This document shows, piece after piece, positions 7,713 to 16,837 of a DNA stretch of 64,000 bases. The DNA is from Roseivirga echinicomitans (lineage in GTDB: Bacteria; Bacteroidota; Bacteroidia; Cytophagales; Cyclobacteriaceae), in contig NZ_LRDB01000012.1 of NCBI RefSeq assembly GCF_001592935.1, positions 248,001-312,000 of the forward strand, read 5' to 3'. A program made the position numbers and the translations under genes. Numbering within the stretch: position 1 is the stretch's first letter; each line of letters begins with the position of its first letter. The notes under the pieces are model-generated. The model made no database searches, was not told the origin of the DNA, and saw only the letters and a program-made list of their open reading frames with translations.

Positions 7713-9017
7713 TTATTGTCTTTGAATCTTAGCTCCTAAAGCGTTTAGTCTTTGATCAATGTGTTGGTAGCCTCTGTCGATTTGCTCAACATTGTCAATC
7801 ACACTGGTGCCTTCGGCAGAAAGCGCTGCAATCAGCAAGGCTTGTCCTGCACGAATATCGGGTGAAGTCATTCGAATTCCCTTTAACTTTTGTTGACGGT
7901 TTAGGCCAATGATGGTGGCCCTATGTGGATCGCAAAGAATGATCTGAGCACCCATGTCAATCAACTTGTCTACAAAGAACAAGCGGCTTTCAAACATTTT
8001 CTGGTGTACTAAAACGGTTCCTTTGGCTTGTGTCGCCATAACCAAAATAATACTTAAAAGGTCTGGGGTTAGCCCTGGCCAAATGGCATCGGAAATGGTC
8101 ATAATAGAACCGTCAATAAAGGTTTCTATTTCATAATGATCTTGACCTGGGACAAAGATGTCATCACCTCTAAACTCCATTTGAACACCCATTTTTCTAA
8201 AAGTATCGGGAATTAAACCAAGCTGATCAATGCGACAATCCTTAATGGTGATTTCAGATTGAGTCATGGCGGCCATTCCAATAAAACTACCGATTTCAAT
8301 CATATCAGGCAGCATGGTATGCTCTGTTCCGCCAAGCGAATCAACGCCTTCAATATGCAATAGGTTAGAACCTACTCCGGTGATTTTCGCACCCATTCTA
8401 TTGAGCATAGCGCAAAGCTGCTGTAGATAAGGCTCGCAGGCAGCATTATAAATGGTGGTCTTCCCCTTGGCCATTACGGCTGCCATTAGGATGTTGGCCG
8501 TACCCGTAACCGAAGCTTCTTCCAAAAGCATATAAGTGCCTTTCAGTTGTGAAGCATCAATGTGGTACATACCAGTTTCGGCTTCGTAAAGGAAGCGTGC
8601 TCCTAGTTTTTGAAAACCAATAAAGTGGGTATCCAGCCTTCTTCGGCCAATTTTATCACCACCAGGTTTTGATATTTTTGCTTTTCCAAAACGGGCTAAA
8701 AGTGGCCCTAGAATCATTACCGAACCACGGAGCGATGAAGCTTTGGTTCGGAACTCTTCAGTTTCTAGATAATCAATGTTTACATTTTTTGCACAAAAGC
8801 GGTAACTCTCAACCCCCAAAAATTGTACTTCGACACCCATGGCACCAAGTAATTCAATGAGCTTGTTTACATCACGTATGTCGGGGACTTTGTGAAGTGT
8901 GACAGGTTCAGAAGTGATTAAAACAGCACACAGAATTTGTAATGCTTCGTTTTTAGCACCCTGTGGAGTAATTTCTCCATTCAGTTTAGTGCCGCCTTCA
9001 ATTACAAAAGATGCCAT
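7713..9017 (-). CDS. murA: UDP-N-acetylglucosamine 1-carboxyvinyltransferase MurA
   Basis: First committed step of peptidoglycan synthesis: transfers enolpyruvate from PEP to UDP-GlcNAc. The protein is 434 residues, with the N-terminal GAKNEAL motif (catalytic Lys22 region). In the active-site loop GGDKIGRRRLD the usual Cys is replaced by Asp (D121). In other bacteria this Cys-to-Asp form remains active and is not alkylated by fosfomycin, so intrinsic fosfomycin resistance is expected. It lies 3 bases after the DUF4290 gene and is translated with it. The DUF4290-murA order is common in Bacteroidota. Confidence 0.95.
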   Translation of the reverse strand: MASFVIEGGTKLNGEITPQGAKNEALQILCAVLITSEPVTLHKVPDIRDVNKLIELLGAMGVEVQFLGVESYRFCAKNVNIDYLETEEFRTKASSLRGSVMILGPLLARFGKAKISKPGGDKIGRRRLDTHFIGFQKLGARFLYEAETGMYHIDASQLKGTYMLLEEASVTGTANILMAAVMAKGKTTIYNAACEPYLQQLCAMLNRMGAKITGVGSNLLHIEGVDSLGGTEHTMLPDMIEIGSFIGMAAMTQSEITIKDCRIDQLGLIPDTFRKMGVQMEFRGDDIFVPGQDHYEIETFIDGSIMTISDAIWPGLTPDLLSIILVMATQAKGTVLVHQKMFESRLFFVDKLIDMGAQIILCDPHRATIIGLNRQQKLKGIRMTSPDIRAGQALLIAALSAEGTSVIDNVEQIDRGYQHIDQRLNALGAKIQRQ

Positions 9018-9020
9018 TAA

Positions 9021-9659
9021 TTATGCGCGTCTACGTTTTGTGTAATTCTTTTTTCTGTTTTGGTTAGATGGCCCAGAAGATGGTCTTCTTTCTCTTACGC
9101 TGGTATTGAAAAGGCCTTCTTCTTTGATTTTTTCGATATTGACTACCAATTGGCCTTTCGACATTCTGTGAATGTGCTGAGCAATTACTTCGTCTTCAAT
9201 ATTGTCTTTGTTCCAGTTAGAAAAGAAGCTTTTCATTAAACGACCGATGTGAATAATAGCATTCTCTCGAGACTCTTCATCTTCCATTTCAACCGCTAAT
9301 TTCACCATCATCTCAAGATTCCTACCATAATGGCGGAATTTGATCTCATTGGTTTTATAAGCCATACGCTGTGGCTTCTTGCCAATTGATTCTTTTTCAG
9401 GCATTGGAAAAGGAGACTCTACGTCTAAATCAAAACGTGACATGATGTATAAATCATCCCATACTTTTTGATCGTATTCGGCATTTTCGCGAAGCAAATT
9501 GGGGTTAATCTGACGCATAAGGTCAGTTAGTGTTTGTGCGTATTGGTTACGCTTTTCTTTGTCTTCAACGGTTTTGATATATTCTACCAGTTTCTGTACG
9601 TTTCTACCGTATTCCTTCTGGATTACATCTTCTCTTTGGGTATTATATTCTAAACTCAT
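9021..9659 (-). CDS. DUF4290 domain-containing protein
   Basis: A 212-residue soluble, charged and mostly helical protein of the DUF4290 family, conserved upstream of murA in Bacteroidota; function unknown. The start chosen is the ATG at 9657-9659 (MSLEYNTQRE); a GTG five codons earlier is possible but less likely. Two regions have similar phrases (KEYGRNVQKLVEYIKTVED and FRHYGRNLEMMVKLAVEME), which suggests an internal repeat. The tail (NQNRKKNYTKRRRA) is very basic and could bind nucleic acid or phospholipid. Placement with murA hints at a cell-envelope role, by context only. Confidence 0.85.
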   Translation of the reverse strand: MSLEYNTQREDVIQKEYGRNVQKLVEYIKTVEDKEKRNQYAQTLTDLMRQINPNLLRENAEYDQKVWDDLYIMSRFDLDVESPFPMPEKESIGKKPQRMAYKTNEIKFRHYGRNLEMMVKLAVEMEDEESRENAIIHIGRLMKSFFSNWNKDNIEDEVIAQHIHRMSKGQLVVNIEKIKEEGLFNTSVRERRPSSGPSNQNRKKNYTKRRRA

Positions 9660-9830
9660 GTTTTTACTTTTCACTACGAAATTAACAATTATTCTGGAAG
9701 AAGAAGGTCTATTTGATCGTAGATATTCATCGGTTTGAGCACCGTTTTATAAAATGGATCCTTCTTTCGGGATTAATATAAACCTAACGCTTAAGGCGCG
9801 GGGTTGTTATGGCAGTAAGTTAATTCTTTT

Positions 9831-12101
9831 TTATTCTACAATCCTCAGCTTTGCAAAGCTTAATAGCAGGGTTTTTTCGCCAAAGCTCTCAAATATCACT
9901 TTTGCTTTTTTGTTAGAGCCTTCCACATCCATTTTATGAACCTTGCCAAAACCAAATTTAGGGTGCTCCACTTTCATTCCTTCTTTAAGGTTTGAAATAT
10001 CACTCGGAGTGAAATTATCCGAAGGCTTATGGTACGACATCGGCTTTTTAGGCGCAGCATTTCTATTCGCAATTAAATTTCGAGCGTAGTTTGAGCCTAC
10101 TTCTGGCGCATTTCTACTAGGGCTGAGGCTTGATGGTTTTTGTTCTCGACTCCCGTATTTTGTATTTACCCTGATGTAGCTAGGATCTACTTCTTCAATA
10201 AATCTGCTAGGTTCGCAATTGAGTAAACGACCGTAACGGTACCTCGAAAGGGCATAAGAGAAGTATAGGTTTTCCTTTGCCCTAGTGATTGCCACGTAGA
10301 ACAGACGCCTTTCTTCTTCCAAATCGGCCCTGCTGCTCATCATCATTTGCGAAGGAAAAAGGTCTTCCTCCATGCCCACAATGAATACATTCTTAAATTC
10401 AAGTCCTTTGGCCGAATGAATCGTCATTAAAGTCACTACATCCGTCTCTTCATTTTCCTTGTCATTATCCGTTAACAAGGCAATGTCCTGCATGAAGTTA
10501 TTCAGCGATTTGTCTTCAACTTCTGGCGTGTCGACAAATTCTTTGATGGCGTTCAATAATTCCTGAACGTTTTCATAGCGGTTCAGTCCTTCAATGGTTT
10601 TGTCTGCGTACAACTCTTTTAATAAACCAGAGTTTTTGGCAATGTGACTGGCGGTTTCAAAGGCATCTTTGGTTTCAACATATATTTTAAAACTTTTGAT
10701 CAACGTAACAAAATCGTTGATGGCATTTGCAGCTCTGCCGGGTAAAAAGGAGTTGATATTGGTAAGTACTTCCCATAGCGGAATATCATGTTCGAAAGCC
10801 GCTACCACAATTTTCTCTACCGAAGTAGGACCGATGCCACGTTTCGGTAAATTGATTATTCTTCGGAAAGATTGTTCATCGTTAGAGTTGATGGCGAACC
10901 TAAGGTAGCCCATCAAATCCTTAATTTCTTTTCTTTGGTAGAAAGAGAGTCCACCATAAATACGGTAGGCAATACCTGACTTTCTTAAGGCTTCCTCAAT
11001 TGAACGCGACTGGCTATTTGTTCGGTACAGAATAGCGAAATCTTCGTTTTTATAGTTGCGATTCGCCTTTTGTTCAAAAATTTCCGAAGCTACAAAACGT
11101 CCTTCTTCATTGTCTGAAACCGACTTTATCAACTCAATTTGGTTGCCATCGTTGTTGGCGGTCCAAACGGTCTTTTTTAGTTGGCCTTTATTTCTTCCAA
11201 TTACAGAATTAGCCGCGTTAACAATGTTTTGGGTAGAACGATAGTTCTGTTCCAGTTTGATCACCTTCAGGTCTGGAAAGTCCTTTTCGAAATTCAGAAT
11301 GTTCTCAATATCCGCTCCACGAAAAGCGTAGATACTTTGTGCATCATCACCTACTACCGCTATGTTTTGATTGACAGCCGAGAGCTTTTTGGTGATTAAG
11401 TACTGGGAAACGTTGGTGTCTTGAAACTCATCCACCAGCACGTACCTAAACCGATGTTGATATTTGTTCAACACATCTAAGTGATCTCTAAAAAGTACAT
11501 TGGTATTGAATAGCAAGTCGTCAAAATCCATGGCGTCTGCTTTTTTACAACGCAAACTGTAGGCCTTGTAAAGCATGCCCATTTCTGGTTTCATGGCCGT
11601 ATCATCGTCAGCCTTGTAAATAGGGTTGGTAGTGTATTCTTGCCAAGAGATTAACCGATTCTTCGCACTCGAAATCCTACTGAGCACAGTGTTTGGCTTA
11701 TACACTTTGTCGTCTAAACCATATTCTTTAACAATGTTTCTGATCAGAGACTTAGAATCGTCTGTATCGTAAATGGTGAAATTGCTTGGGTAGCCTAACT
11801 TCCCCGCCTCGGCCCTTAGAATTCTAGCAAATACAGAGTGAAAAGTGCCCATCCAAAGGTTTCTGGCATTAGAGCCCACTACGCTTTCAATCCTTTCGCG
11901 CATTTCTTTTGCAGCCTTATTGGTAAAGGTGAGGGAAAGAATATTGAACGGATCAACCCCTTTTTCCTGCATTAGGTAAGCGATTCGGTAGGTAAGCACC
12001 CTTGTTTTTCCGGAGCCGGCACCTGCAATAATCATGGTGGGGCCTTCCGTGTTCACTACTCCTTCGTATTGAGGCTCATTAAGGGAAGAGAGGTAATCCA
12101 T
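9831..12101 (-). CDS. ATP-dependent DNA helicase, UvrD/PcrA family
   Basis: A 756-residue superfamily 1A 3'-to-5' helicase for nucleotide excision and mismatch repair and for clearing replication blocks. Motif I is GAGSGKT near residue 30. Motif II is LVDEFQDTN, motif III GDDAQSIYAFRGAD, motif IV LEQNYRST, motif V VTLMTIHSAKGLEF and motif VI RRLFYVAITRAKE. The last 50 residues (GMKVEHPKFGFGKVHKMD onward) form the small Tudor-like domain seen at the end of PcrA/UvrD, which in PcrA contacts RNA polymerase. It stands alone on the minus strand. Confidence 0.94.
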   Translation of the reverse strand: MDYLSSLNEPQYEGVVNTEGPTMIIAGAGSGKTRVLTYRIAYLMQEKGVDPFNILSLTFTNKAAKEMRERIESVVGSNARNLWMGTFHSVFARILRAEAGKLGYPSNFTIYDTDDSKSLIRNIVKEYGLDDKVYKPNTVLSRISSAKNRLISWQEYTTNPIYKADDDTAMKPEMGMLYKAYSLRCKKADAMDFDDLLFNTNVLFRDHLDVLNKYQHRFRYVLVDEFQDTNVSQYLITKKLSAVNQNIAVVGDDAQSIYAFRGADIENILNFEKDFPDLKVIKLEQNYRSTQNIVNAANSVIGRNKGQLKKTVWTANNDGNQIELIKSVSDNEEGRFVASEIFEQKANRNYKNEDFAILYRTNSQSRSIEEALRKSGIAYRIYGGLSFYQRKEIKDLMGYLRFAINSNDEQSFRRIINLPKRGIGPTSVEKIVVAAFEHDIPLWEVLTNINSFLPGRAANAINDFVTLIKSFKIYVETKDAFETASHIAKNSGLLKELYADKTIEGLNRYENVQELLNAIKEFVDTPEVEDKSLNNFMQDIALLTDNDKENEETDVVTLMTIHSAKGLEFKNVFIVGMEEDLFPSQMMMSSRADLEEERRLFYVAITRAKENLYFSYALSRYRYGRLLNCEPSRFIEEVDPSYIRVNTKYGSREQKPSSLSPSRNAPEVGSNYARNLIANRNAAPKKPMSYHKPSDNFTPSDISNLKEGMKVEHPKFGFGKVHKMDVEGSNKKAKVIFESFGEKTLLLSFAKLRIVE

Positions 12102-12202
12102 TCTGCACAGTTTTCAACCTGCAATTTAAGCTTTGATTCTAGTTTTTGGCTATTAAACCTGAATTATGCATTAGACTTTCTATTCCATAGATAAATTACT
12201 TC

Positions 12203-12279
12203 AAAAGAGTCCCTTAACATATATTTATTGAATCACCATAGCTATGCTATGTCTCTTCAATATAAGTAACTCTTTTTTT
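12203..12279. terminator. large imperfect hairpin between glycosyltransferase and helicase genes
   Basis: AAAAGAGT (12203) pairs with ACTCTTTTT (about 12269-12278), and TATTGAA pairs with TTCAATA further in; the loop contains the nested repeat CATAGCTATG. It is in the 215-base gap downstream of no plus gene and upstream of the minus-strand helicase. The T-runs at the ends make it a possible bidirectional terminator, or a structured leader of the helicase transcript. Nothing else is evident in this gap. Confidence 0.35.
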
Positions 12280-12316
12280 GTGCTTTATCTCTTCATCACG
12301 AAATCCAATGCGTAAT

Positions 12317-13411
12317 TCAAGTTAAACTATAGAAGTATTCCTCATAATTAAGAATTGTATTCTCCATGCTGAAAGTCTCGAAGGCGGTGGTTAACCCGTT
12401 TTTAATAAACTTATCTATGGTGGGCTGATCGGAGAGGAGCTGCTTTATTTTTGATGAGAGTTCAGTAATGTTCCCGTTTTCGAAGAGAAAGCCATTGTAA
12501 TCGTTCTGAACTACATCGGCTATGCCCCCAAAGTTGGTGGCAATTACAGGGCATTTCATCGCCATAGCTTCAATCAATACTAAGCCGAAACCATCCATGG
12601 TAGAAGCAAGAATGTTGATGTCGAACAAACGGTAGAGGTTCAGCACTTCTTTTCCGGAGACATCACCCAAACAGATCACTTTATTTTTAAGGCCGAATTG
12701 TTCAATGTAGGGTGTCAGTTGGCTTTGTTCTATCCCCGCAAAAACGAGTTTAATACTTGGATCATTGAGTTGAGCGACCGCCTCAATAATTTGTGGCTGT
12801 TCTTTGAAACGTGAAACACAACCGACAACTTTCTCACCAGGCTGAATACTGAGTTTGTTTCTGAAATAGTCAACAGATTTTTGGCTCCATTGGTTGAGGC
12901 GCTCTGCAGGAATACCATTATGAATTACTTTTAAATGATCTTTTGGGTAACCTTTATCAACAAAAATAGTTTTTAGTCCTTCACTAATCACCACAATTCC
13001 AGCAGTGTTTTTCACATAAAACCATTTCTGTAACCAGCCGCCAGCACTCAATGGGTTTTGTCTGCGGGTGTGTACTATTTCAACTTTGAGATTGTACCTC
13101 AGTTTTGCGAAAATGGCAGTGTAGCGATCGTAGCTCGACTGGGCATTAATTACTTGAATGCGATGTTTTTTTACTGCATCTCTGATCTGTCGCCAGTTCT
13201 CAGTATCAAACTTCCCTTTGAATGTCATCGGGATTCGCTGCACTTTGCTGCCGTCCAGTAAATCCCAAATAAGCATGTCTTGCCTGCAACCCACAAAAAC
13301 CTCATGCCCTTTTTCGGCCAGCCCTTTTGCCAAATAAGCAATAGAGTTGGTGGAACCTGCCAAACCGCCTTGGTAGGTAATAAAAAGAAGCCTGAGTTTG
13401 TCTTTCGGCAT
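12317..13411 (-). CDS. glycosyltransferase family 4 protein
   Basis: A 364-residue GT-B fold enzyme that transfers a sugar from an activated donor, probably to a cell-surface glycan. The N-terminal acceptor half contains the glycine-rich QGGLAGSTNSIAYLAKGL and a ledge of HNGIPAERL. The C-terminal donor half has the family signature ASTMDGFGLVLIEAMAMKCPVIATNFGG, with the EX7E-type glutamate in IEAMAMK. Substrate cannot be told. It follows pyrE after 21 bases on the same strand and may share its transcript, but the functions are not obviously linked. Confidence 0.88.
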   Translation of the reverse strand: MPKDKLRLLFITYQGGLAGSTNSIAYLAKGLAEKGHEVFVGCRQDMLIWDLLDGSKVQRIPMTFKGKFDTENWRQIRDAVKKHRIQVINAQSSYDRYTAIFAKLRYNLKVEIVHTRRQNPLSAGGWLQKWFYVKNTAGIVVISEGLKTIFVDKGYPKDHLKVIHNGIPAERLNQWSQKSVDYFRNKLSIQPGEKVVGCVSRFKEQPQIIEAVAQLNDPSIKLVFAGIEQSQLTPYIEQFGLKNKVICLGDVSGKEVLNLYRLFDINILASTMDGFGLVLIEAMAMKCPVIATNFGGIADVVQNDYNGFLFENGNITELSSKIKQLLSDQPTIDKFIKNGLTTAFETFSMENTILNYEEYFYSLT

Positions 13412-13432
13412 ATTTTAGATGTACAGTGCTTA

Positions 13433-14083
13433 TTAACCCTTCCAGTTGGAAGGGTCCTGTCTCCACTTTTCTAAAGAAGCTAGGTCGTCTTGGTTCACAT
13501 ATCCAAGTTCCTTCGCCTTTTCAAGCATTACTGAATAGTTACTTAAGCAATGAAGCTTAATTCCTGCTTTCTCAAAATTATCGTCCGCCAACGGAAATCC
13601 ATAAGTGAAAATGGCCAACATGCCCAACACTTCATAACCCGCTGCTTTTAGTGCTTCGGCTGCTTTTAAAGAACTTCCTCCAGTAGAAACCAGGTCTTCT
13701 ACAATCACCACTTTTTGTCCTGGAGCAACCTTTCCTTCAATTAGGTTTTCCATGCCATGCCCTTTTGGTGAAGAGCGCACATAGATAAACGGAAGCTCCA
13801 CTTCATCGGCAAGTAAAGCACCTTGTGGAATACCTGCGGTGGCTACTCCAGCAATGGATTGAGCCTCTGGATACAATAATTTACAGGCTTCGGCAAGCGC
13901 CTTTTTTATATAAGTTCTGGTCGCTGGAAAAGAGAGCGACAGACGGTTATCACAATAAATTGGAGATTTCCATCCCGAACTCCATGTAAACGGTTGAGAC
14001 TTATTAAGTTGAATTGCTTTTATTTCTAATAAATCTGAAGCAACTCTTAGTGCAGTATCTTTAGGGGTGCCTATTTTTTCCAT
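13433..14083 (-). CDS. pyrE: orotate phosphoribosyltransferase PyrE
   Basis: Converts orotate and PRPP to orotidine 5'-phosphate in de novo pyrimidine synthesis; cytosolic dimer. The protein is 216 residues. The PRPP-binding signature VVIVEDLVSTGGSSLKAAE is intact, and the N-terminal FTWSSGWKSPIYCDNR contacts orotate and pyrophosphate. The flexible-loop region reads RSSPKGHG. Next to a divergently transcribed NUDIX gene and coaD, an arrangement often seen in Bacteroidota. Confidence 0.95.
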   Translation of the reverse strand: MEKIGTPKDTALRVASDLLEIKAIQLNKSQPFTWSSGWKSPIYCDNRLSLSFPATRTYIKKALAEACKLLYPEAQSIAGVATAGIPQGALLADEVELPFIYVRSSPKGHGMENLIEGKVAPGQKVVIVEDLVSTGGSSLKAAEALKAAGYEVLGMLAIFTYGFPLADDNFEKAGIKLHCLSNYSVMLEKAKELGYVNQDDLASLEKWRQDPSNWKG

Positions 14084-14184
14084 GGCACGAATTTAAGGGA
14101 TTTTTTTTCTGAAATTTATAAACCCAACACAGGTATTGTTCTTAAAAAATATTTCATATTAGCAAAAATTAGTGCTCACATTAG

Positions 14185-14868
14185 ATGAGAATATACATCA
14201 AAGATAAGCCTCTCCGAATCAAACGGCCGGAGGAAGTTAAGGATCATTCTAAATTCGATCTTGTTATAAACGTGGATGACGTTATCCTGAATGAAAAAGC
14301 ATTCAGAGGTAATATGTTGATCACGAATGCTTCGCAAGGAATGATAAAGTCATTGCTCTTCATTTTGCATCATAGCAAGTTAAAAGGCTTCAAATCAGTT
14401 ACGCTGATAACCCCTGAGTATGATGAAACTATTCGTTTGATTAAGGATAAGTTTAAGATAATCAAGGCTGCTGGTGGAGTGGTGGAAAAGGACAACAAAG
14501 TGTTGATGATCCACCGGTTAGGAATGTGGGATTTTCCGAAAGGTAAAATTGAAGGAAAAGAGAGTGTTGAGGCGGGAGCTAAGAGAGAAGTGGAAGAGGA
14601 GTGCAGCGTAAAGGTGCATGTAAAGGAAGAAATTTGCGTTACTTGGCATACTTATGTACGTGGGGGCAAAGATATTCTAAAGAAAACAAGTTGGTTTTTG
14701 ATGGATAGCCTTGATGATTCTAAAATGAAACCTCAAGTAGACGAGGACATTGATGAAGTGAAATGGATGAACTCTAATGAGGTTAACGTAGCACTTTATA
14801 ATACCTACCGTTCCATCAAGCATGTGTATAAAAAGTACAAGAAAAAAAGAGGGAAGAAGGCCGTTTAA
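14185..14868 (+). CDS. NUDIX hydrolase with extra N-terminal domain
   Basis: A 227-residue protein. The N-terminal 95 or so residues form a separate domain of unknown role; the C-terminal part is a Nudix fold with the box GKIEGKESVEAGAKREVEEEC, in which the metal-binding REVEEE is intact. Such enzymes cleave nucleoside diphosphates linked to another moiety; the substrate is unknown. The very C-terminus is Lys-rich. Its stop overlaps the convergent coaD stop by four bases. Divergent from pyrE across about 100 bases that should hold both promoters. Confidence 0.87.
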   Translation: MRIYIKDKPLRIKRPEEVKDHSKFDLVINVDDVILNEKAFRGNMLITNASQGMIKSLLFILHHSKLKGFKSVTLITPEYDETIRLIKDKFKIIKAAGGVVEKDNKVLMIHRLGMWDFPKGKIEGKESVEAGAKREVEEECSVKVHVKEEICVTWHTYVRGGKDILKKTSWFLMDSLDDSKMKPQVDEDIDEVKWMNSNEVNVALYNTYRSIKHVYKKYKKKRGKKAV

Positions 14869-15320
14869 AGCTTGTAGGGTATAAATTCCTGAACATCGCC
14901 ACCATAGCGATGAACTTCTCTGATAATAGTAGAACTGACCGATGATAGCTCTGGAGATGTAATCAAAAATACAGTCTCAAGTTCATTGTTTAGGTGTCGG
15001 TTCACCTGAGATATACTGTTCTCGTATTCAAAATCTGTTGTGTTTCTTAAACCTCGAACGAGGTATTTAGCACCCATTTTGCTGGCTAAGGTGGCTGTGA
15101 GTTCATTATAAACCACGACAGAAACTCTTGGTATTTTGCTGAAAGTTTCCTCGATTTTCTTTACCATGAACTCGATATCGAAGTATCTATTTTGTTTGGC
15201 AGTATTGTAACCTATCGCTATCACCACTTCATCAAAAATACCTAAAGACCTCATTACAATGTCTTGATGTCCTTTGGTGAAAGGATCAAAAGAACCAGGG
15301 AAAATAGCAATGCGCTTCAT
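14865..15320 (-). CDS. coaD: phosphopantetheine adenylyltransferase CoaD
   Basis: Transfers AMP from ATP to 4'-phosphopantetheine, the fourth step of coenzyme A synthesis. I take the ATG at 15318-15320 (MKRIAIFPGSFDPFTKGH), which gives the usual length of 151 residues. A longer open frame starts 15 codons upstream but adds residues foreign to the family. The nucleotidyltransferase TKGH motif (His18) is present, as is the C-terminal ISSTIIREV-type segment (SSVSSTIIREV). It follows the DUF3822 gene after 16 bases. The frequent third member of this group, rsmD, is not between them. Confidence 0.94.
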   Translation of the reverse strand: MKRIAIFPGSFDPFTKGHQDIVMRSLGIFDEVVIAIGYNTAKQNRYFDIEFMVKKIEETFSKIPRVSVVVYNELTATLASKMGAKYLVRGLRNTTDFEYENSISQVNRHLNNELETVFLITSPELSSVSSTIIREVHRYGGDVQEFIPYKL

Positions 15321-15336
15321 AGCAATGGGGTGTTTG

Positions 15337-16209
15337 TTATGAATTAGTGGTAGAGAGACTCCCAAATATTTCTACGTGTTCGTAAAGCTCTATTTCATCA
15401 AACTGATGACTTGTTTTAAATTGTGTAGACCTTTTACCCAAGCTAAGGTTTTTAAAGTATTTTTTCAGCAATGGTTCCAAGCTTTTTATTCTGTCTTGAA
15501 CGCCCCAAAGTATAATCGGAGTGTCCTGACCTTCTTGGCTAAATTGCTGAATACACATTAGAATCAGTTTGGGCAACTGTTTTATGTCTGTAATTTTAAA
15601 CTGATTGTAAATCATTAATTTTTGCCCACTAAAACCTGCAAGCATTAAAGTGTCTGAATTACAATTGAGATACAAAACTGGTTTTTTGATTTTAAGTAGT
15701 TGGTTCTCAATACTATTCAAAAAGGTAGAGCCTTCGTGGAAGACATGAATGCGGGCCCTTTTGTATTTTGAGAAGAACCAATCTTGAATGACTGAAGGAT
15801 AGCCAAAAACATAAGTGGCTGCCAATGATTTGTGTTGGTGTATGGCATAGTTATCCAACTCGGGATTACTATCCGTATTAAGTCTTATGTAGTTGTAAGC
15901 TGCATCTTCATCAAACAAAAAACTGGGGACCAGACAGAATTGATTATTTCGGATATAGATATGGATAGTTGGCCAAAAACCAGCAGGTACTAGCTCATGC
16001 TGGTCATGGATTTTGTTTAGGAAATCAATAGGGGATGATTCAATGAGATAATTTTCGAATAACAAAAGCTTCTGCTTTTGTTCATCAAATACAGTGATTT
16101 GACAATCCCGGTCACCAATAAAAAACGAAAGACGACATTGATCAATGTGATCAATGTTCATTCTTTCGTCTTTAATTTTTATGAGTTGTTGGTTTGTAAC
16201 AGTACTCAC
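15337..16209 (-). CDS. DUF3822 family protein
   Basis: A 290-residue protein of the DUF3822 family, found beside coaD and rsmD in Bacteroidota; no experimental role is known to me. It reads as an actin/ASKHA-like two-lobed fold: N-terminal CRLSFFIGDRDCQITVFDEQKQKLLLF, then a second half beginning PVLYLNCNSDTLMLAGFSGQKLMIYNQF. The start is GTG at 16207-16209; an ATG 16 codons later is an alternative. The gene lies 12 bases after an anchored hypothetical protein and 16 before coaD, so all three probably form one unit. Confidence 0.8.
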   Translation of the reverse strand: MSTVTNQQLIKIKDERMNIDHIDQCRLSFFIGDRDCQITVFDEQKQKLLLFENYLIESSPIDFLNKIHDQHELVPAGFWPTIHIYIRNNQFCLVPSFLFDEDAAYNYIRLNTDSNPELDNYAIHQHKSLAATYVFGYPSVIQDWFFSKYKRARIHVFHEGSTFLNSIENQLLKIKKPVLYLNCNSDTLMLAGFSGQKLMIYNQFKITDIKQLPKLILMCIQQFSQEGQDTPIILWGVQDRIKSLEPLLKKYFKNLSLGKRSTQFKTSHQFDEIELYEHVEIFGSLSTTNS

Positions 16210-16221
16210 TATAATGATTTA

Positions 16222-16800
16222 CTACCAGTTACCTGAAGTGGTGATTTCAGTTCTAGAACCGAAACGTAAGGGTCTTCTATTTTTAATTTCGTTATCCTCT
16301 GTTCTTGATCTGTCGAAAGGATAAGTATCAACTACCTCAACATAATCTACACTAACACCTGAACGAATCGAATCTTTTGCATAAAGCGAAAAGTATTTAT
16401 CTGGAGCGTGCGGTAATTTTGGAAGGTTCATTGGATTGAAATTAGGTATTTTAAACAATGAATCTCTCACTGTTCTAAAACCTAAAGTGTCATAAGAAAA
16501 AGTTGAAATTTCTTCACCGTAAGCTTGAGGAGTAATGGTTTCAGTTCTTTGGATTAACCAAATTTTACCACTGTCCACATAAGAGATTAGTTTCTCCCAT
16601 GTATCGGCATAGTCACCGTAGGCAACTTGGTATGCAATTTGGGCATCACGAATGAGCTCAAGCTTGGCTTTTACCGTAGCTTCTACTCTTTCAATTTCTT
16701 TTGCTTTCTCAATAGTTGAGGCGATGCTGTCATAAAGGAAGTAGCCAAATGTTATGGCTCCTATGAATATGACTACAGTAAGGATTTTAGTTAGGCTCAT
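16222..16800 (-). CDS. membrane-anchored hypothetical protein
   Basis: A 192-residue protein with an N-terminal membrane helix (about residues 4-23, ILTVVIFIGAITFGYFLYDS) followed by a helix rich in Glu and Lys (EKAKEIERVEATVKAKLELIRDAQIAYQ). The helix and the following AYQVAYGDYADTWEKL look pilin-like in layout, but no type IV pilin cleavage signal is present. The remainder is polar and probably periplasmic. It is first in a unit with DUF3822 and coaD. I do not recognise a named family. Confidence 0.75.
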   Translation of the reverse strand: MSLTKILTVVIFIGAITFGYFLYDSIASTIEKAKEIERVEATVKAKLELIRDAQIAYQVAYGDYADTWEKLISYVDSGKIWLIQRTETITPQAYGEEISTFSYDTLGFRTVRDSLFKIPNFNPMNLPKLPHAPDKYFSLYAKDSIRSGVSVDYVEVVDTYPFDRSRTEDNEIKNRRPLRFGSRTEITTSGNW

Positions 16801-16837
16801 TTTTAAGGTTGATCTTTTTGCGAAAATAACTATTTTA

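Noticed and set aside
15321-15365. 15-codon extension at the coaD 5' end
   Set aside because: The extension is not similar to any CoaD N-terminus; MKRIAIFPGSFDPFTKGH at 15320 is the standard start.
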